Positions 29,611 to 39,285 of a stretch of DNA of 64,000 nt are shown here, piece by piece. The stretch spans positions 62,001 through 126,000 of the forward strand of contig NZ_CP034930.1 of the NCBI RefSeq assembly GCF_004014855.1, written 5' to 3'. The notes beneath the pieces are model-generated. The model ran no database searches and was not told the DNA's origin. It saw nothing but the letters and a program-made list of their open reading frames with translations. Source of the DNA: Apibacter raozihei (GTDB lineage Bacteria; Bacteroidota; Bacteroidia; Flavobacteriales; Weeksellaceae). The stretch's first letter is position 1; the number at the start of each line of letters is the position of its first letter. The position numbers and the translations under genes are program-made.

Positions 29611-30084
29611 TTATGGTTTAATTTGGCGAGAAATGCTTTGCTCTAAAGAAATAATGGTCTCTGTTCTCTCTATGCCTTTAATACCCTGAATTCCATTTCT
29701 AAGTACTCTCATAAGATGATCATTGTCTTTACATAAAATTTTAATGAAAATAGCGTAGTTACCTGTAGTAAAATGCGCTTCAATAATTTCAGGTATTTTT
29801 TTCATATCACTTACAGCATCTTTATAATTTGCCGATTTTTCTAAGAACACACCTACATAAGCAGTTGTTTTATATCCTAAAATTTTATAGTTCAATGGTG
29901 TTATCGGATCATTAATTATACCAGCTGTTTCAAGCTTTTTAATTCGTTGATGAATAGCGGTTGATGATACTCCTACTTCTTTAGCTATTTTAGAAACCGG
30001 AATTTTTGAATTTACCATTAAAGCGTTCAGAATTATTTTATCTATCCCATCTAACTCAATAGTATGTAAATCTGATATTCTCAC
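29611..30084 (-). CDS. Lrp/AsnC family transcriptional regulator
   Basis: 157 aa. N-terminal helix-turn-helix (ILNALMVNSKIPVSKIAKEVGVSSTAIHQRIKKLE) and a C-terminal RAM effector/oligomerisation domain (TAYVGVFLEKS, IEAHFTTGNYAIFIKILCKD). The start is a GTG at 30082-30084: an in-frame stop lies nine codons upstream and no ATG intervenes. First gene of the minus-strand run with deoC, divergent from terC. The effector, probably an amino acid, is unknown. Confidence 0.92.
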   Translation of the reverse strand: MRISDLHTIELDGIDKIILNALMVNSKIPVSKIAKEVGVSSTAIHQRIKKLETAGIINDPITPLNYKILGYKTTAYVGVFLEKSANYKDAVSDMKKIPEIIEAHFTTGNYAIFIKILCKDNDHLMRVLRNGIQGIKGIERTETIISLEQSISRQIKP

Positions 30085-30192
30085 TTTTTTTGGTAAAATT
30101 ACAAATTGTTATTGAATGTAAAAACATTATAATTATCACATTTTCCTTAATTTACTGCTACTGTCTTGTATAAAAACTGTAGATTTTTTTAT

Positions 30193-30223
30193 TTTGTGCT
30201 TCTATACAAAATAAGTACCTTTG
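30193..30223 (+). promoter_or_regulatory. Bacteroidota promoter for terC
   Basis: TTTG (30193-30196), 19-bp spacer, TACCTTTG (30216-30223): exact consensus, 23 bp before the terC ATG. Confidence 0.88.
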
Positions 30224-30246
30224 AACCCTAAGAAAACTAAAAAAAC

Positions 30247-31317
30247 ATGCAGGACAACATGCTGAATCACCCGGGATTAATTACAATTTTCGCGGTTTCA
30301 ATTATTATTATGCTACTCTTGGATTTGGGAGTCCTAAACAAAAAATCACATACTATTACTAATAAAGAAGCTGCAATTTGGTCTATTGTATGGATTTCGT
30401 TGGCAATGATTTTCAGCGGTGTAGTTTATTATGTCTTTAAAGAGGCAGATGGACATAAATTTGCGTTGGAAAAATTTTCACAATTTCAATCTGCCTATTG
30501 GATTGAAAAAGCTTTATCTGTAGACAATCTTTTTGTGTTTATCATGGTATTCGGCTTTTTCAAAATACCTAAACAATATCAGCATAAAATTTTATTCTGG
30601 GGTATTCTGGGTGCTCTCCTGTTTAGAGCTATATTCATTTTCCTTGGAGTAGAAATGATTAATCGTACCTATGTACCTCCTTTTTCAATTGGAAATCTTC
30701 ATTTTGTTTTAGATAGTAAAAGTGCTGAACATGCGGATTTTGAAGGACTTCGCTTTTTCAGACCTAACGTTATATTAACCCTATTTGGAGTTTTCCTTAT
30801 CTATGCTGGTATTCATTCATGGACTGCTAAAGATGAGGAGGAGGAAACAGAAAAGAAAGATTTAAATGAAAGTTTCGGAGCTAAGTTTGTACGAAGATTT
30901 TTTAAAGTTTCTAAGGAAATGGACGGTGGTAAATTTTTTACTATTAAAAATGGTATACGTATGGCTACCCCTCTTTTTACAGCTTTAGTCATTATAGAAT
31001 TTACAGATTTAATATTTGCTGTCGATTCTATTCCTGCTATTTTTGCTATTGCTCCCAATGATCCGTTTATCTTATACACCTCTAATATATTTGCTATACT
31101 TGGACTGCGTTCCCTGTATTTTTTACTTGCAAATTTTATGTATATGTTCAGTAAACTTAAATATGGCCTTGCTATCATTTTGAGTTTTATAGGAATAAAA
31201 ATGCTGATAGCTCCTATTATACATATACCTTCTTTGGTCTCTCTGGGAATTGTTGCTGGTGTACTGATTCTATCTGTAATAGCATCTTTAGCCTTTCCTG
31301 CAAAGAAAAATGCATAA
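30247..31317 (+). CDS. TerC/Alx family integral membrane protein
   Basis: 356 aa with about nine transmembrane helices. The TerC signature is visible: WIEKALSVDNLFVFIMVFGFF in the first half and EFTDLIFAVDSIPAIFAIA in the second, each with the conserved acidic residues thought to coordinate metal ions. The family includes Alx and tellurite-resistance TerC and is linked to manganese export. It has its own consensus promoter. The deoxyhypusine-synthase-like gene follows 33 bp later, likely in the same transcript. Specific substrate is not shown. Confidence 0.9.
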   Translation: MQDNMLNHPGLITIFAVSIIIMLLLDLGVLNKKSHTITNKEAAIWSIVWISLAMIFSGVVYYVFKEADGHKFALEKFSQFQSAYWIEKALSVDNLFVFIMVFGFFKIPKQYQHKILFWGILGALLFRAIFIFLGVEMINRTYVPPFSIGNLHFVLDSKSAEHADFEGLRFFRPNVILTLFGVFLIYAGIHSWTAKDEEEETEKKDLNESFGAKFVRRFFKVSKEMDGGKFFTIKNGIRMATPLFTALVIIEFTDLIFAVDSIPAIFAIAPNDPFILYTSNIFAILGLRSLYFLLANFMYMFSKLKYGLAIILSFIGIKMLIAPIIHIPSLVSLGIVAGVLILSVIASLAFPAKKNA

Positions 31318-31350
31318 ATTTAATTAATAATAAACAATCAACACTTAGAT

Positions 31351-32322
31351 ATGAGCAAACCAATTTCCGAATTTATTGAAAAATATTATTTACATTTTAA
31401 TTCTGCTGCTTTAGTAGATGCAGCCAAAGGATATGTTGCACATCTTAAAGATGGTGGTAAAATGATGATCACCATGGGAGGTGCTATGAGTACTGCTGAA
31501 TTAGGAAAAATTCTGGCAGAAATGATCAGACAGGATAAAGTAGCAATTATATCATGTACTGGGGCAAATCTTGAGGAAGACATAATGAACCTTGTTGCCC
31601 ATTCTCATTATAAAAGAATTCCTAATTACAGAGATCTTACTCCTGAGCAGGAATGGGATTTACTTGAAAATCACCTGAATCGTGTTACGGATACCTGTAT
31701 ACCTGAAGAAGAAGCTTTTAGAAGATTACAACAACATATTGAAAAAATATGGAAAGATGCTGATGCTAAAGGAGAAAGATATTTTCCTCATGAGTATATG
31801 TATCAGATGCTACTATCCGGAGTTTTAGAGCAATATTACGAAATTGATCCTAAAAACAGCTGGATGTTAGCAGCAGCTGAAAAAAACTTACCTATTGTTG
31901 TTCCCGGCTGGGAAGACAGCACAATGGGAAATATTTTTGCTGCTTATGTAATTAAAGGTGAAGTGAAAGCATCAACCATGAAATCCGGAATTGAATATAT
32001 GGCATATTTAACTGAATGGTACAGAAACAATTCATCCGGTAAAGGAGTAGGATTTTTCCAGATTGCAGGAGGTATTTCCGGAGATTTCCCTATATGCGTT
32101 GTGCCTATGATGTATCAGGATTTAGAATGGGAAGATGTTCCTTTCTGGAGCTATTTTTGTCAAATTTCTGATTCTACCACCAGTTACGGCTCTTATTCAG
32201 GAGCTGTTCCTAATGAAAAAATTACTTGGGGAAAATTAGCCATTGATACACCTAAATTTATCATTGAAAGTGATGCGACCATTGTAGCTCCACTTGTTTT
32301 CGCTTATGTTTTAGGAATGTAA
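31351..32322 (+). CDS. deoxyhypusine synthase family protein
   Basis: 323 aa, Rossmann-like NAD-dependent deoxyhypusine synthase fold: GKMMITMGGAMSTAELGKIL, then IISCTGANLEEDI and LPIVVPGWEDSTMGNIFAAY. Archaeal and eukaryotic homologues modify eIF5A, which bacteria lack; bacterial relatives are thought to act in polyamine synthesis. The region matching the catalytic-lysine motif of the true enzyme (GGGVVKHH) here reads AGGISGDF near residue 240, so that lysine is absent. Follows terC by 33 bp. Family is firm; reaction is open. Confidence 0.88.
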   Translation: MSKPISEFIEKYYLHFNSAALVDAAKGYVAHLKDGGKMMITMGGAMSTAELGKILAEMIRQDKVAIISCTGANLEEDIMNLVAHSHYKRIPNYRDLTPEQEWDLLENHLNRVTDTCIPEEEAFRRLQQHIEKIWKDADAKGERYFPHEYMYQMLLSGVLEQYYEIDPKNSWMLAAAEKNLPIVVPGWEDSTMGNIFAAYVIKGEVKASTMKSGIEYMAYLTEWYRNNSSGKGVGFFQIAGGISGDFPICVVPMMYQDLEWEDVPFWSYFCQISDSTTSYGSYSGAVPNEKITWGKLAIDTPKFIIESDATIVAPLVFAYVLGM

Positions 32323-32347
32323 AAATTTAAACATTTATAAAAAAAAC

Positions 32348-32376
32348 GGCTCAAATTTTATTTTGAGCCATTTTTA
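32348..32376. terminator. bidirectional terminator overlapping a stop codon
   Basis: 8-bp stem GGCTCAAA/TTTGAGCC (32348-32355 with 32362-32369), six-nt loop, with A-run left and T-run right. It ends the deoxyhypusine-synthase-like transcript, and its right arm also encodes the last residues of the convergent membrane protein, whose TAA lies in the loop. Confidence 0.85.
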
Positions 32377-33995
32377 TAGTTATCAAGGATTGATAATAAC
32401 TCAATTTTTTCTGTTTCAGACAACGGCTTACTATATATTCCACGTGAAATATCCGTTGAATCTATTTGTTGGGGAAATATACCCAGATTTAAGTAATAAT
32501 TCAGTTTATGAAGAGTAAAAGCCGGCGCTGGAGTATCAAAGTTTAGCGAATAATCGGTAGACACATTAATGTCTAAGTTACCTATCTTTTTTCTTTCATA
32601 TTTATTTAGTATAAATTTACCTGGTTTCCATAGATTTTCTTTTCTAAACCCGATTATTTTAAAACTTGGATTTAAATTTTGAATGACTGAAAAACTAAAA
32701 GTAACCATAAAAATTAATGCAGATGCATACACCAAACCCAAAGCAACTTTCCGATTAAAATTAATAGAGGTGATTAAGACAAATAGCAAAATAAAAACTC
32801 CATCTAACATAAATCTGTATTGTCCTGAAAAATTAAATATTAGAATTATTTTTGTAATAATTAAAATTCCGAGTGCTATTTCTGACTTTTTCCGTACTTT
32901 AAATATATAAAGAACATAAGCTATAATAACCAGGACAATAAGAATATGAATAACTGAACTAAAGTGCTTCAATACAAACCAATAATACAGTTTTTGATAC
33001 AGTGTGAATGACTGGATCTCTTCTAAAGTAAATTTTGTGTGATACGTCAGTAAAGCTGCTATTTGATTGGAATAATCTAAAATTCTTGAATCCGGCATCC
33101 AAAAGGAAGATACTTTTAGTATCGTTACAGGAAAAAAGGGCAAAGAAGAAACGTATATATTTTTAACCAGATATAATGAAATTAAAAAAATTGGAATCAA
33201 AAAATACTTATAACTATACTTTCTGTTTTTTTGCATCAAATAGTTTATAAAAACCCAGGCCGGCAACCAAAAAGTTATTGGTTTTACAATAAAAAGAAAA
33301 GTAGATAAAACCAAAAAGAAAGGGTAATCCTGTATACTTAATTTATTATATAACAACTCATTAGCGGTAATTAAACTAAATAAAAAAATCATTAAATCAG
33401 GAGATGGTGACTGTAAGAACATAAAGCTGATTGGAAGAAAAACCAAAAGCTTATAACTATCCCTTTCATACGCATACAATAAATAAATAAATGATACGAA
33501 TATGTTTAATCTGCAAAAAGGATCAATGGTATCATCTAAACCTGCCTGTAATATATGAAAAAAAGAAACCTGACCTATACTCCAATCTATGTTGGCCATG
33601 CCCTTGATAATACCTAATTCATTTAACCAGTCAATTGTGGGTATATAATAACCAAAATGATCTAGTATAAATGGATATAAGCTTCCGATCATAAATAGTA
33701 TTCCCAAAATTATAAAAAAATTAAATTTGAGTTTTAAGGCCTTTAATTTATGTACTACTTCTCTCCATTTACTATAATAAGGAATTAATGAAATTAAAAT
33801 CATTATTACTTCTAATTTTAACCCTAGCGGGACAAAAAAAGCTGATAGAGATAAAACGACGGCTAAAAATATAAGACCGGAAATAAGTGTTAAAGCAATA
33901 CTCTCTGACTTAAATTTAAACAATATTAAACTCCACAATCCCCAGCCTAATATGGATATGAAAATAAGAATGAAGTAAATAATTTCTAACAGCAT
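32358..33995 (-). CDS. polytopic membrane protein, GT-C-like, unknown function
   Basis: 545 aa with about 12-13 hydrophobic helices through residue ~430, then a ~110-residue soluble C-terminal tail. After the third or fourth helix there is an aqueous loop FILDHFGYYIPTIDWLNELG, an early luminal acidic loop of the kind GT-C glycosyltransferases carry. It resembles the LIC_10190-type membrane proteins annotated in Bacteroidota, but I cannot name a donor or acceptor. It lies 54 bp downstream of the last pigment-cluster gene on the same strand, so co-transcription is possible. Confidence 0.55.
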   Translation of the reverse strand: MLLEIIYFILIFISILGWGLWSLILFKFKSESIALTLISGLIFLAVVLSLSAFFVPLGLKLEVIMILISLIPYYSKWREVVHKLKALKLKFNFFIILGILFMIGSLYPFILDHFGYYIPTIDWLNELGIIKGMANIDWSIGQVSFFHILQAGLDDTIDPFCRLNIFVSFIYLLYAYERDSYKLLVFLPISFMFLQSPSPDLMIFLFSLITANELLYNKLSIQDYPFFLVLSTFLFIVKPITFWLPAWVFINYLMQKNRKYSYKYFLIPIFLISLYLVKNIYVSSLPFFPVTILKVSSFWMPDSRILDYSNQIAALLTYHTKFTLEEIQSFTLYQKLYYWFVLKHFSSVIHILIVLVIIAYVLYIFKVRKKSEIALGILIITKIILIFNFSGQYRFMLDGVFILLFVLITSINFNRKVALGLVYASALIFMVTFSFSVIQNLNPSFKIIGFRKENLWKPGKFILNKYERKKIGNLDINVSTDYSLNFDTPAPAFTLHKLNYYLNLGIFPQQIDSTDISRGIYSKPLSETEKIELLSILDNYKNGSK

Positions 33996-34049
33996 ATTTA
34001 AGTTTTTGATTTATGAAACAAAAGTATTGATAATTAGTGTATATTAATT

Positions 34050-35570
34050 TCAATCAGAACTATTAATTTTATCCAATAAATAATCTTTGCCTATAAATTC
34101 ACTACAGGTAAGAATACTACCTATAGCGACACCGTATATTCCATGAAGGCCTGTACTCTGCCCTGTTAAAAAAAGGTTTTTTATTTTTGTCTGAGGTAGT
34201 AAAAAAGATTGCATAGGATTGGATGCATCTTTAACAAACCCATACATTCCTCCTGAACTGGTTCCAATATAATCTCTGTAAGTTAAAGGAGTTGATGTAT
34301 ACGATCCTATAATGGAATCTTTTAATCCGGGAATCATCTGTTCTACCTCATCGAGCAATCTTTCAGCAAAGTTATTTTTAAACTTTTCATATTCTGGTCC
34401 TCTTTCTGACTTATTTGAAATAGTATTAAAAGAATTTTCCCATTGTTTGACCTCTTTAAAATGCATATAAGTCAGAATAGTCATTTCTTTTGCATAAGCT
34501 TCATTTTTTTCATCGGCACTAAATGATATCATATAACCTTCAGGCCAGCTATTTTCAGAATAATTTACTATTTCCCAGACTCTATCTTCATTTTTAAAAT
34601 GATATTGGTTTGCATTTCTGTAAAGAATTGTCTCTGGCTTTAAAGTTAAAAATAAGCTAAAAGATGAGATGGTATCTTTATTTTCATTAATTCTTTTATA
34701 ATATGATTTTTTAATAGAATCACCTTTAAATAAAGTTAAGAGTTGTCGGGCATCTATGCCGGATATGTAATTTTTAGAATAAATTTCCTTGTCATCACTA
34801 AGCTTAAGATACTCTACCTGAGTGTTTTTAATTACGATTTCTTCTACTTTTGTGTTTTTTATTAGTTTACCACCCAAATGACGTATATTTCTGGTCAATA
34901 GTTTAGCTATCTGACTTCCTCCCCTTCTACATCTCCAGGCACTATTCAAGTATGAATTAACTATTAATGCGTGAACATAAAAAGGTGTAGTATCTTTTTC
35001 ACCTGCATATAAAAAATTAATGCCTGATAATACTGCTCTCAGTTTGGTATTTTGAGTAAGGGAATTGATTACCTCATCTGCTTTTTTTTCCATTAAAGAT
35101 AAATTCTTATCCCAACAAAACTCTCTCTTTTCAAGATTATGCAATGGAAAGCAAAAGCAATAATATTCAATTAAATCTATATACTTTTCAAGAGCTTCTC
35201 TTTCTTCCGGAAAAAATTCAAGAAGATTTTTAACAAAATTATCCTTGCCTTGAGAATAGGGATATTGATTAGGATCTCCATCGAACGAAATAAAGTCAAA
35301 GGTTTCATCCATTTTCTTTAATTTCAAATCATTATAAATACCCAAATAAGAAAATATTTTATATAGATGCTCTCCTTTATCTAAACTTCCAATATAATGA
35401 ACACCTGTATCAAATATTCGCTTATCTCTTGAAAAGGTCTGTAGATTGCCTCCGAACTGATTATTTTTTTCAATCACTACTACATTATAACCTTCCAGCA
35501 ATAAAATGTTGGCACAGATTAATCCTCCTAACCCACTTCCTATAATAGCAAAATCATAATTTTTTTCCAT
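34050..35570 (-). CDS. CrtI-like FAD-dependent oxidoreductase of the flexirubin cluster
   Basis: 506 aa. N-terminal Rossmann FAD site FAIIGSGLGGLICANILLLE, then NNQFGGNLQTFSRDKRIFDTGVHYIG as in phytoene desaturase and carotene isomerase proteins, and a C-terminal FAD-closing motif NLFLTGQSTGLHGIYGVAIG. Such a protein is regularly found in flexirubin clusters, where desaturation or isomerisation of the polyene is presumed. Its start overlaps the end of the MMPL fusion gene by 17 bp, so they are translationally linked. Exact reaction unproven. Confidence 0.85.
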   Translation of the reverse strand: MEKNYDFAIIGSGLGGLICANILLLEGYNVVVIEKNNQFGGNLQTFSRDKRIFDTGVHYIGSLDKGEHLYKIFSYLGIYNDLKLKKMDETFDFISFDGDPNQYPYSQGKDNFVKNLLEFFPEEREALEKYIDLIEYYCFCFPLHNLEKREFCWDKNLSLMEKKADEVINSLTQNTKLRAVLSGINFLYAGEKDTTPFYVHALIVNSYLNSAWRCRRGGSQIAKLLTRNIRHLGGKLIKNTKVEEIVIKNTQVEYLKLSDDKEIYSKNYISGIDARQLLTLFKGDSIKKSYYKRINENKDTISSFSLFLTLKPETILYRNANQYHFKNEDRVWEIVNYSENSWPEGYMISFSADEKNEAYAKEMTILTYMHFKEVKQWENSFNTISNKSERGPEYEKFKNNFAERLLDEVEQMIPGLKDSIIGSYTSTPLTYRDYIGTSSGGMYGFVKDASNPMQSFLLPQTKIKNLFLTGQSTGLHGIYGVAIGSILTCSEFIGKDYLLDKINSSD

Positions 35571-38500
35571 CTTGCTTTCTTCTCATTATAAATATATCTT
35601 TTTCTTGAAGGACAATCTCAAAATTTTCCCAGCTATGATTTATTTCAGTACGTATTCCTATCAGCCATTCAACTGAATTAGGTATTCCCTTATCTAAAGG
35701 TATTCCCTTATCTGTAAAAATCAGAGTATTGTAAGATTCCCAATTATCCGGAATTTCATTAATGAAGTTAATCGGATACTTTTTTTGTGAATATGAATTT
35801 TCTATAATTTTCCTTTTTAATTCATCATCTTCTACTACTGATATTTTCCATGTTGGCGAACTATACAATAAGAGTAAGTCTAAAACGCACCAGCTATCAG
35901 TATAGTGAAAAGCTTTAACTTCATCAGGCAGATTTTCATAAATCTTTGTATAAAAATTTTTGTACCATTCATATTCTGTTTTAATAGCTTTCTTTATAGA
36001 CGGCCCCTTATATAAATAGTTTAGAAAAAGCTTATTTCTAAAATAATCGGGTGATTCTAATGGAATTTTAAATTTTTTAAATTCACCTCTGAACCATTTC
36101 ATAATATTTTTTGTTCTTTCTGAATAAGAATTTCCAAATGAACAATCCTTATACGATATTTTATCTAAATATCTGACCGTTATGGTGCCTGAATTTACCC
36201 ATGTTTCTTTTTTGGGTAACCTGTCTGAATTTCCATGTATCATCACAGGCTGAATATCCATTTTTAATTTTTCTGCCAGATAAAACGCACCTTTGTGAAA
36301 ACGACGAATTTTAGAATTATCAGAACGGGTTCCTTCAGGAAAAATAATTAAAGAATATCCCTGATGTATTTTTTCTTTTAAATCATTTAAATCTGTATCC
36401 AAATCTTTGCTTGTGGGAAAATATCCTGCGACACGGATAATTTTTCCAAAAAAACGTGAATTATAAATACGTTCATTAATCATAAATATTTGTCTGTAAT
36501 CAAACATTCCCATAATGATGGTATCCAACTCAGAAGAATGGTTAGCTATGATAATAGTAGGCGTATCATACAATTTTTTTGAGAACCCCACAGATTTTAC
36601 ATTTACGCCAGGAAACATGAAAATTAACGTCCTGAAAATAGTTTTAAATATTTTAAATAAAAACGTATTTTTCTTTGTTTTTCTTTCCGGTAATAAGGGG
36701 GAAAATATAAAGGCTGCACTATTGAGCAGTAATGACATTAACAGGAAAAAGCCAAAGCCTAATATCCCTGTAACAAAATTTAATAATCTGAAAGGAGTAT
36801 ACCCTTTTTGTTGTGGTTTTAATAAAAGTACAGAAAATAGCCAGGGTTGTACAGTAAATGATATGAATACTACAACCAGTAACCCTATTAAGGGTATAAT
36901 GGCAATGGATTTAATTGCCGGATGTTTTGCAAAGATAAGGACACCAAAGCAAAGTATGGTGGTTAATGCAGACATGATCACTCCTGATTTATACGTTTTC
37001 ATTTGATTTTCACCGGTTGTATATTCTTCAAGCAAAGCCTGAGATATAAATATTGAGTAGTCTATACCTAAACCGAAAATCAAAGTGGTAATTATAATAT
37101 TAAACGCATTGAACTGTATTCCAAAAATCCCCATAATGCCAAGAGTGACCATCCAGCCAATAAAGATGGGAATATTAGTAAGGAGCGTAATTTCAATACT
37201 TCTGAAATATATAAATACGGCGACAAAAACAACCAGAGTAGATATCCAGAACAAATCATTAAAATCTTGTTCCAGATTACCTAAAATATTTTCCTGTAAA
37301 TTTTTTCTGTCTATAACTAAAACATTTTTATTAGTAGAAGATATTTCTTGAATTAACTTTTGAGAATTATTGTCTTTGATTTTAATCACTGTAGTTATCC
37401 CTGTTATTCCGGACTTGGAAGCAATAAAGTCATCTAAAAACAAATCTTTATACAACTGGTGAGACTCCTTAGACATTGGCTCATAATAAGTATCAAGAAC
37501 ATCATAAAAAGGCTGAAATGTTGTTTCTTTAAATCCTACTTTTTTTCCTTCGAAAATTAATAGTTGTTGTACTAATTTAATCTTGTCCGGACTCCAGAAT
37601 TTTTTCCAGTTTTGAATTCTTTCCTTTTGCTGCTCTTCAGATAGCAATAATCCGCCTATGGAGCTAAAGCTTAGAATTTCTTTTAAATCTTTTTTTTGTT
37701 TCAGTTGTTCATATAATTCATGATTTGTCTGCAAACTATTATCGTAGGTATTTCCATAAGAAACTACATAAATCGATTTTGAGGAGTAATCATTTAATTT
37801 ATTTAAATTATCTTCTGCTAACTGCAAGTTTGCAGGCACATAATTTAGTGAGTTTAAATCATTATTGAATCCTACTTTATTAAAAGTAAAAAGACAAACT
37901 GTAATTACTAAAAAACAAGCCCCAAGCACATATTTATTTTGAGAAAAATCGTAAGCTGATAATCTATCAATAAATGTATTTTGTAATGTCTTTATTCTCT
38001 CCTGTGGTTTATATACCTGAGGTATAAATAGTAAGGCAAACAGAGCTGCTCCTAAAACACTAACAGCCGCAAATATTCCTAAGTCTTTTAATACATCCGA
38101 ATGTAACAGTAAAAGACATAAGAAGTCTACTGCTGTAAATATGGCACACATCAGTAAAGGGCTAACAATATCTTTAAAGAGTTTTTTAATATCTCCGCTA
38201 CTTCTGTAGTGACTGAGAATATGAACAGAATAATCTAAGGTTATTCCTAATAAAACTGAACCTATGCCTATAGAAACTGCCGATATTGTCCCTTTCAGCA
38301 GATAAAGCACAGAAATTCCTAATAAACTACCAAATATTGCCGGAACAAATATGACTATGGGTATATATAGTTTTCTGTAAAAATAAACATAGAGAGTAAG
38401 CAGCAAAATTAAGGCTATGCCCATAGTCAACTGAATATCTTTTTTTATCTGTTGGGCATTGGCTACTGATACTGCCACAGCCCCGTAATATTCTGCTTTG

Positions 38501-39228
38501 GATTTATCCGTATATTTTTTGTTCAGTTTATTTACAATCTCATCCAGCAAATGAATAAATTCTGTATTTTTATCTGTTTCGCTTGCGGGCAACTTAGTAG
38601 TAATAAAAAGTAGCAGATTTTTCTTTTGTTTACTGATAACAAATCCGTCATCTAATTCAAAATTATCCACAACCTGAACTTGCTGTAATTTTTTGATTCC
38701 CAAAAAAAGCATTCCGAGCGGATCCTTCCTTATCATCTGAGTAGTTACAAAACCACCGGGAGATAACAAGGAATGGTAACTTTCATTAATTTTGTTCTGA
38801 ATAGGCTGCGTTGCTATTAATGAATCGAGATATTTGTAGTCTTGTTCATCCAAAAACAAAGGCAGATTTTCCTGAACAAAGTCCATCAACTCACCTATTT
38901 TATCTTCATTAATTCTAGTTTGTAATTTTTGAATATAATCCGCACAACTAATACGGGCTAATGAATCAAAATCTTTGGCGTAAGATTTTAAATCATCCGG
39001 ATGGTCACCTTCAATATTTATAATTAATTTATCTGAAAACCGTGCTGTTTCTAATACATTTTTTATTTCTTCCGATTTTCCATCAGCTGGTAGTAATCTT
39101 GTAATATCTTCTTCAAACTTTATTTTACTAGCAAATAAGATCAAAAGTCCTGTTAAAAGTGCAGTAAGTGAATAAAACAGGCCCTTTCTTTTAGAAAAGA
39201 AATCGTACAGTAAATTAAACATTTTCAA
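35554..39228 (-). CDS. trifunctional MMPL exporter / acyltransferase / methyltransferase-like fusion
   Basis: 1224 aa, three parts. Residues 1-~810: RND/MMPL-type transporter with 12 predicted helices and two periplasmic loops. Residues ~870-1070: PlsC-type acyltransferase with HX4D motif NHSSELD (~896) and FPEGTRS (~964). Residues ~1080-1224: a degenerate class I methyltransferase-like fold without a clear glycine-rich SAM motif. This fusion is known from flexirubin clusters; MMPL/LolA pairs are thought to move the finished lipid pigment to the outer membrane. It lies 57 bp after the GT2 gene in the same operon. Confidence 0.88.
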   Translation of the reverse strand: MKMFNLLYDFFSKRKGLFYSLTALLTGLLILFASKIKFEEDITRLLPADGKSEEIKNVLETARFSDKLIINIEGDHPDDLKSYAKDFDSLARISCADYIQKLQTRINEDKIGELMDFVQENLPLFLDEQDYKYLDSLIATQPIQNKINESYHSLLSPGGFVTTQMIRKDPLGMLFLGIKKLQQVQVVDNFELDDGFVISKQKKNLLLFITTKLPASETDKNTEFIHLLDEIVNKLNKKYTDKSKAEYYGAVAVSVANAQQIKKDIQLTMGIALILLLTLYVYFYRKLYIPIVIFVPAIFGSLLGISVLYLLKGTISAVSIGIGSVLLGITLDYSVHILSHYRSSGDIKKLFKDIVSPLLMCAIFTAVDFLCLLLLHSDVLKDLGIFAAVSVLGAALFALLFIPQVYKPQERIKTLQNTFIDRLSAYDFSQNKYVLGACFLVITVCLFTFNKVGFNNDLNSLNYVPANLQLAEDNLNKLNDYSSKSIYVVSYGNTYDNSLQTNHELYEQLKQKKDLKEILSFSSIGGLLLSEEQQKERIQNWKKFWSPDKIKLVQQLLIFEGKKVGFKETTFQPFYDVLDTYYEPMSKESHQLYKDLFLDDFIASKSGITGITTVIKIKDNNSQKLIQEISSTNKNVLVIDRKNLQENILGNLEQDFNDLFWISTLVVFVAVFIYFRSIEITLLTNIPIFIGWMVTLGIMGIFGIQFNAFNIIITTLIFGLGIDYSIFISQALLEEYTTGENQMKTYKSGVIMSALTTILCFGVLIFAKHPAIKSIAIIPLIGLLVVVFISFTVQPWLFSVLLLKPQQKGYTPFRLLNFVTGILGFGFFLLMSLLLNSAAFIFSPLLPERKTKKNTFLFKIFKTIFRTLIFMFPGVNVKSVGFSKKLYDTPTIIIANHSSELDTIIMGMFDYRQIFMINERIYNSRFFGKIIRVAGYFPTSKDLDTDLNDLKEKIHQGYSLIIFPEGTRSDNSKIRRFHKGAFYLAEKLKMDIQPVMIHGNSDRLPKKETWVNSGTITVRYLDKISYKDCSFGNSYSERTKNIMKWFRGEFKKFKIPLESPDYFRNKLFLNYLYKGPSIKKAIKTEYEWYKNFYTKIYENLPDEVKAFHYTDSWCVLDLLLLYSSPTWKISVVEDDELKRKIIENSYSQKKYPINFINEIPDNWESYNTLIFTDKGIPLDKGIPNSVEWLIGIRTEINHSWENFEIVLQEKDIFIMRRKQDGKKL

Positions 39229-39285
39229 AAAAATTAGTTTTGCAATATAATTTATATTAACGAATTGTACTAACCGTACACTTGT

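Noticed and set aside
36515-37006. Plus-strand 163-codon frame opposite the MMPL fusion gene
   Set aside because: Lies wholly within a well-supported coding region and has low-complexity shadow composition.
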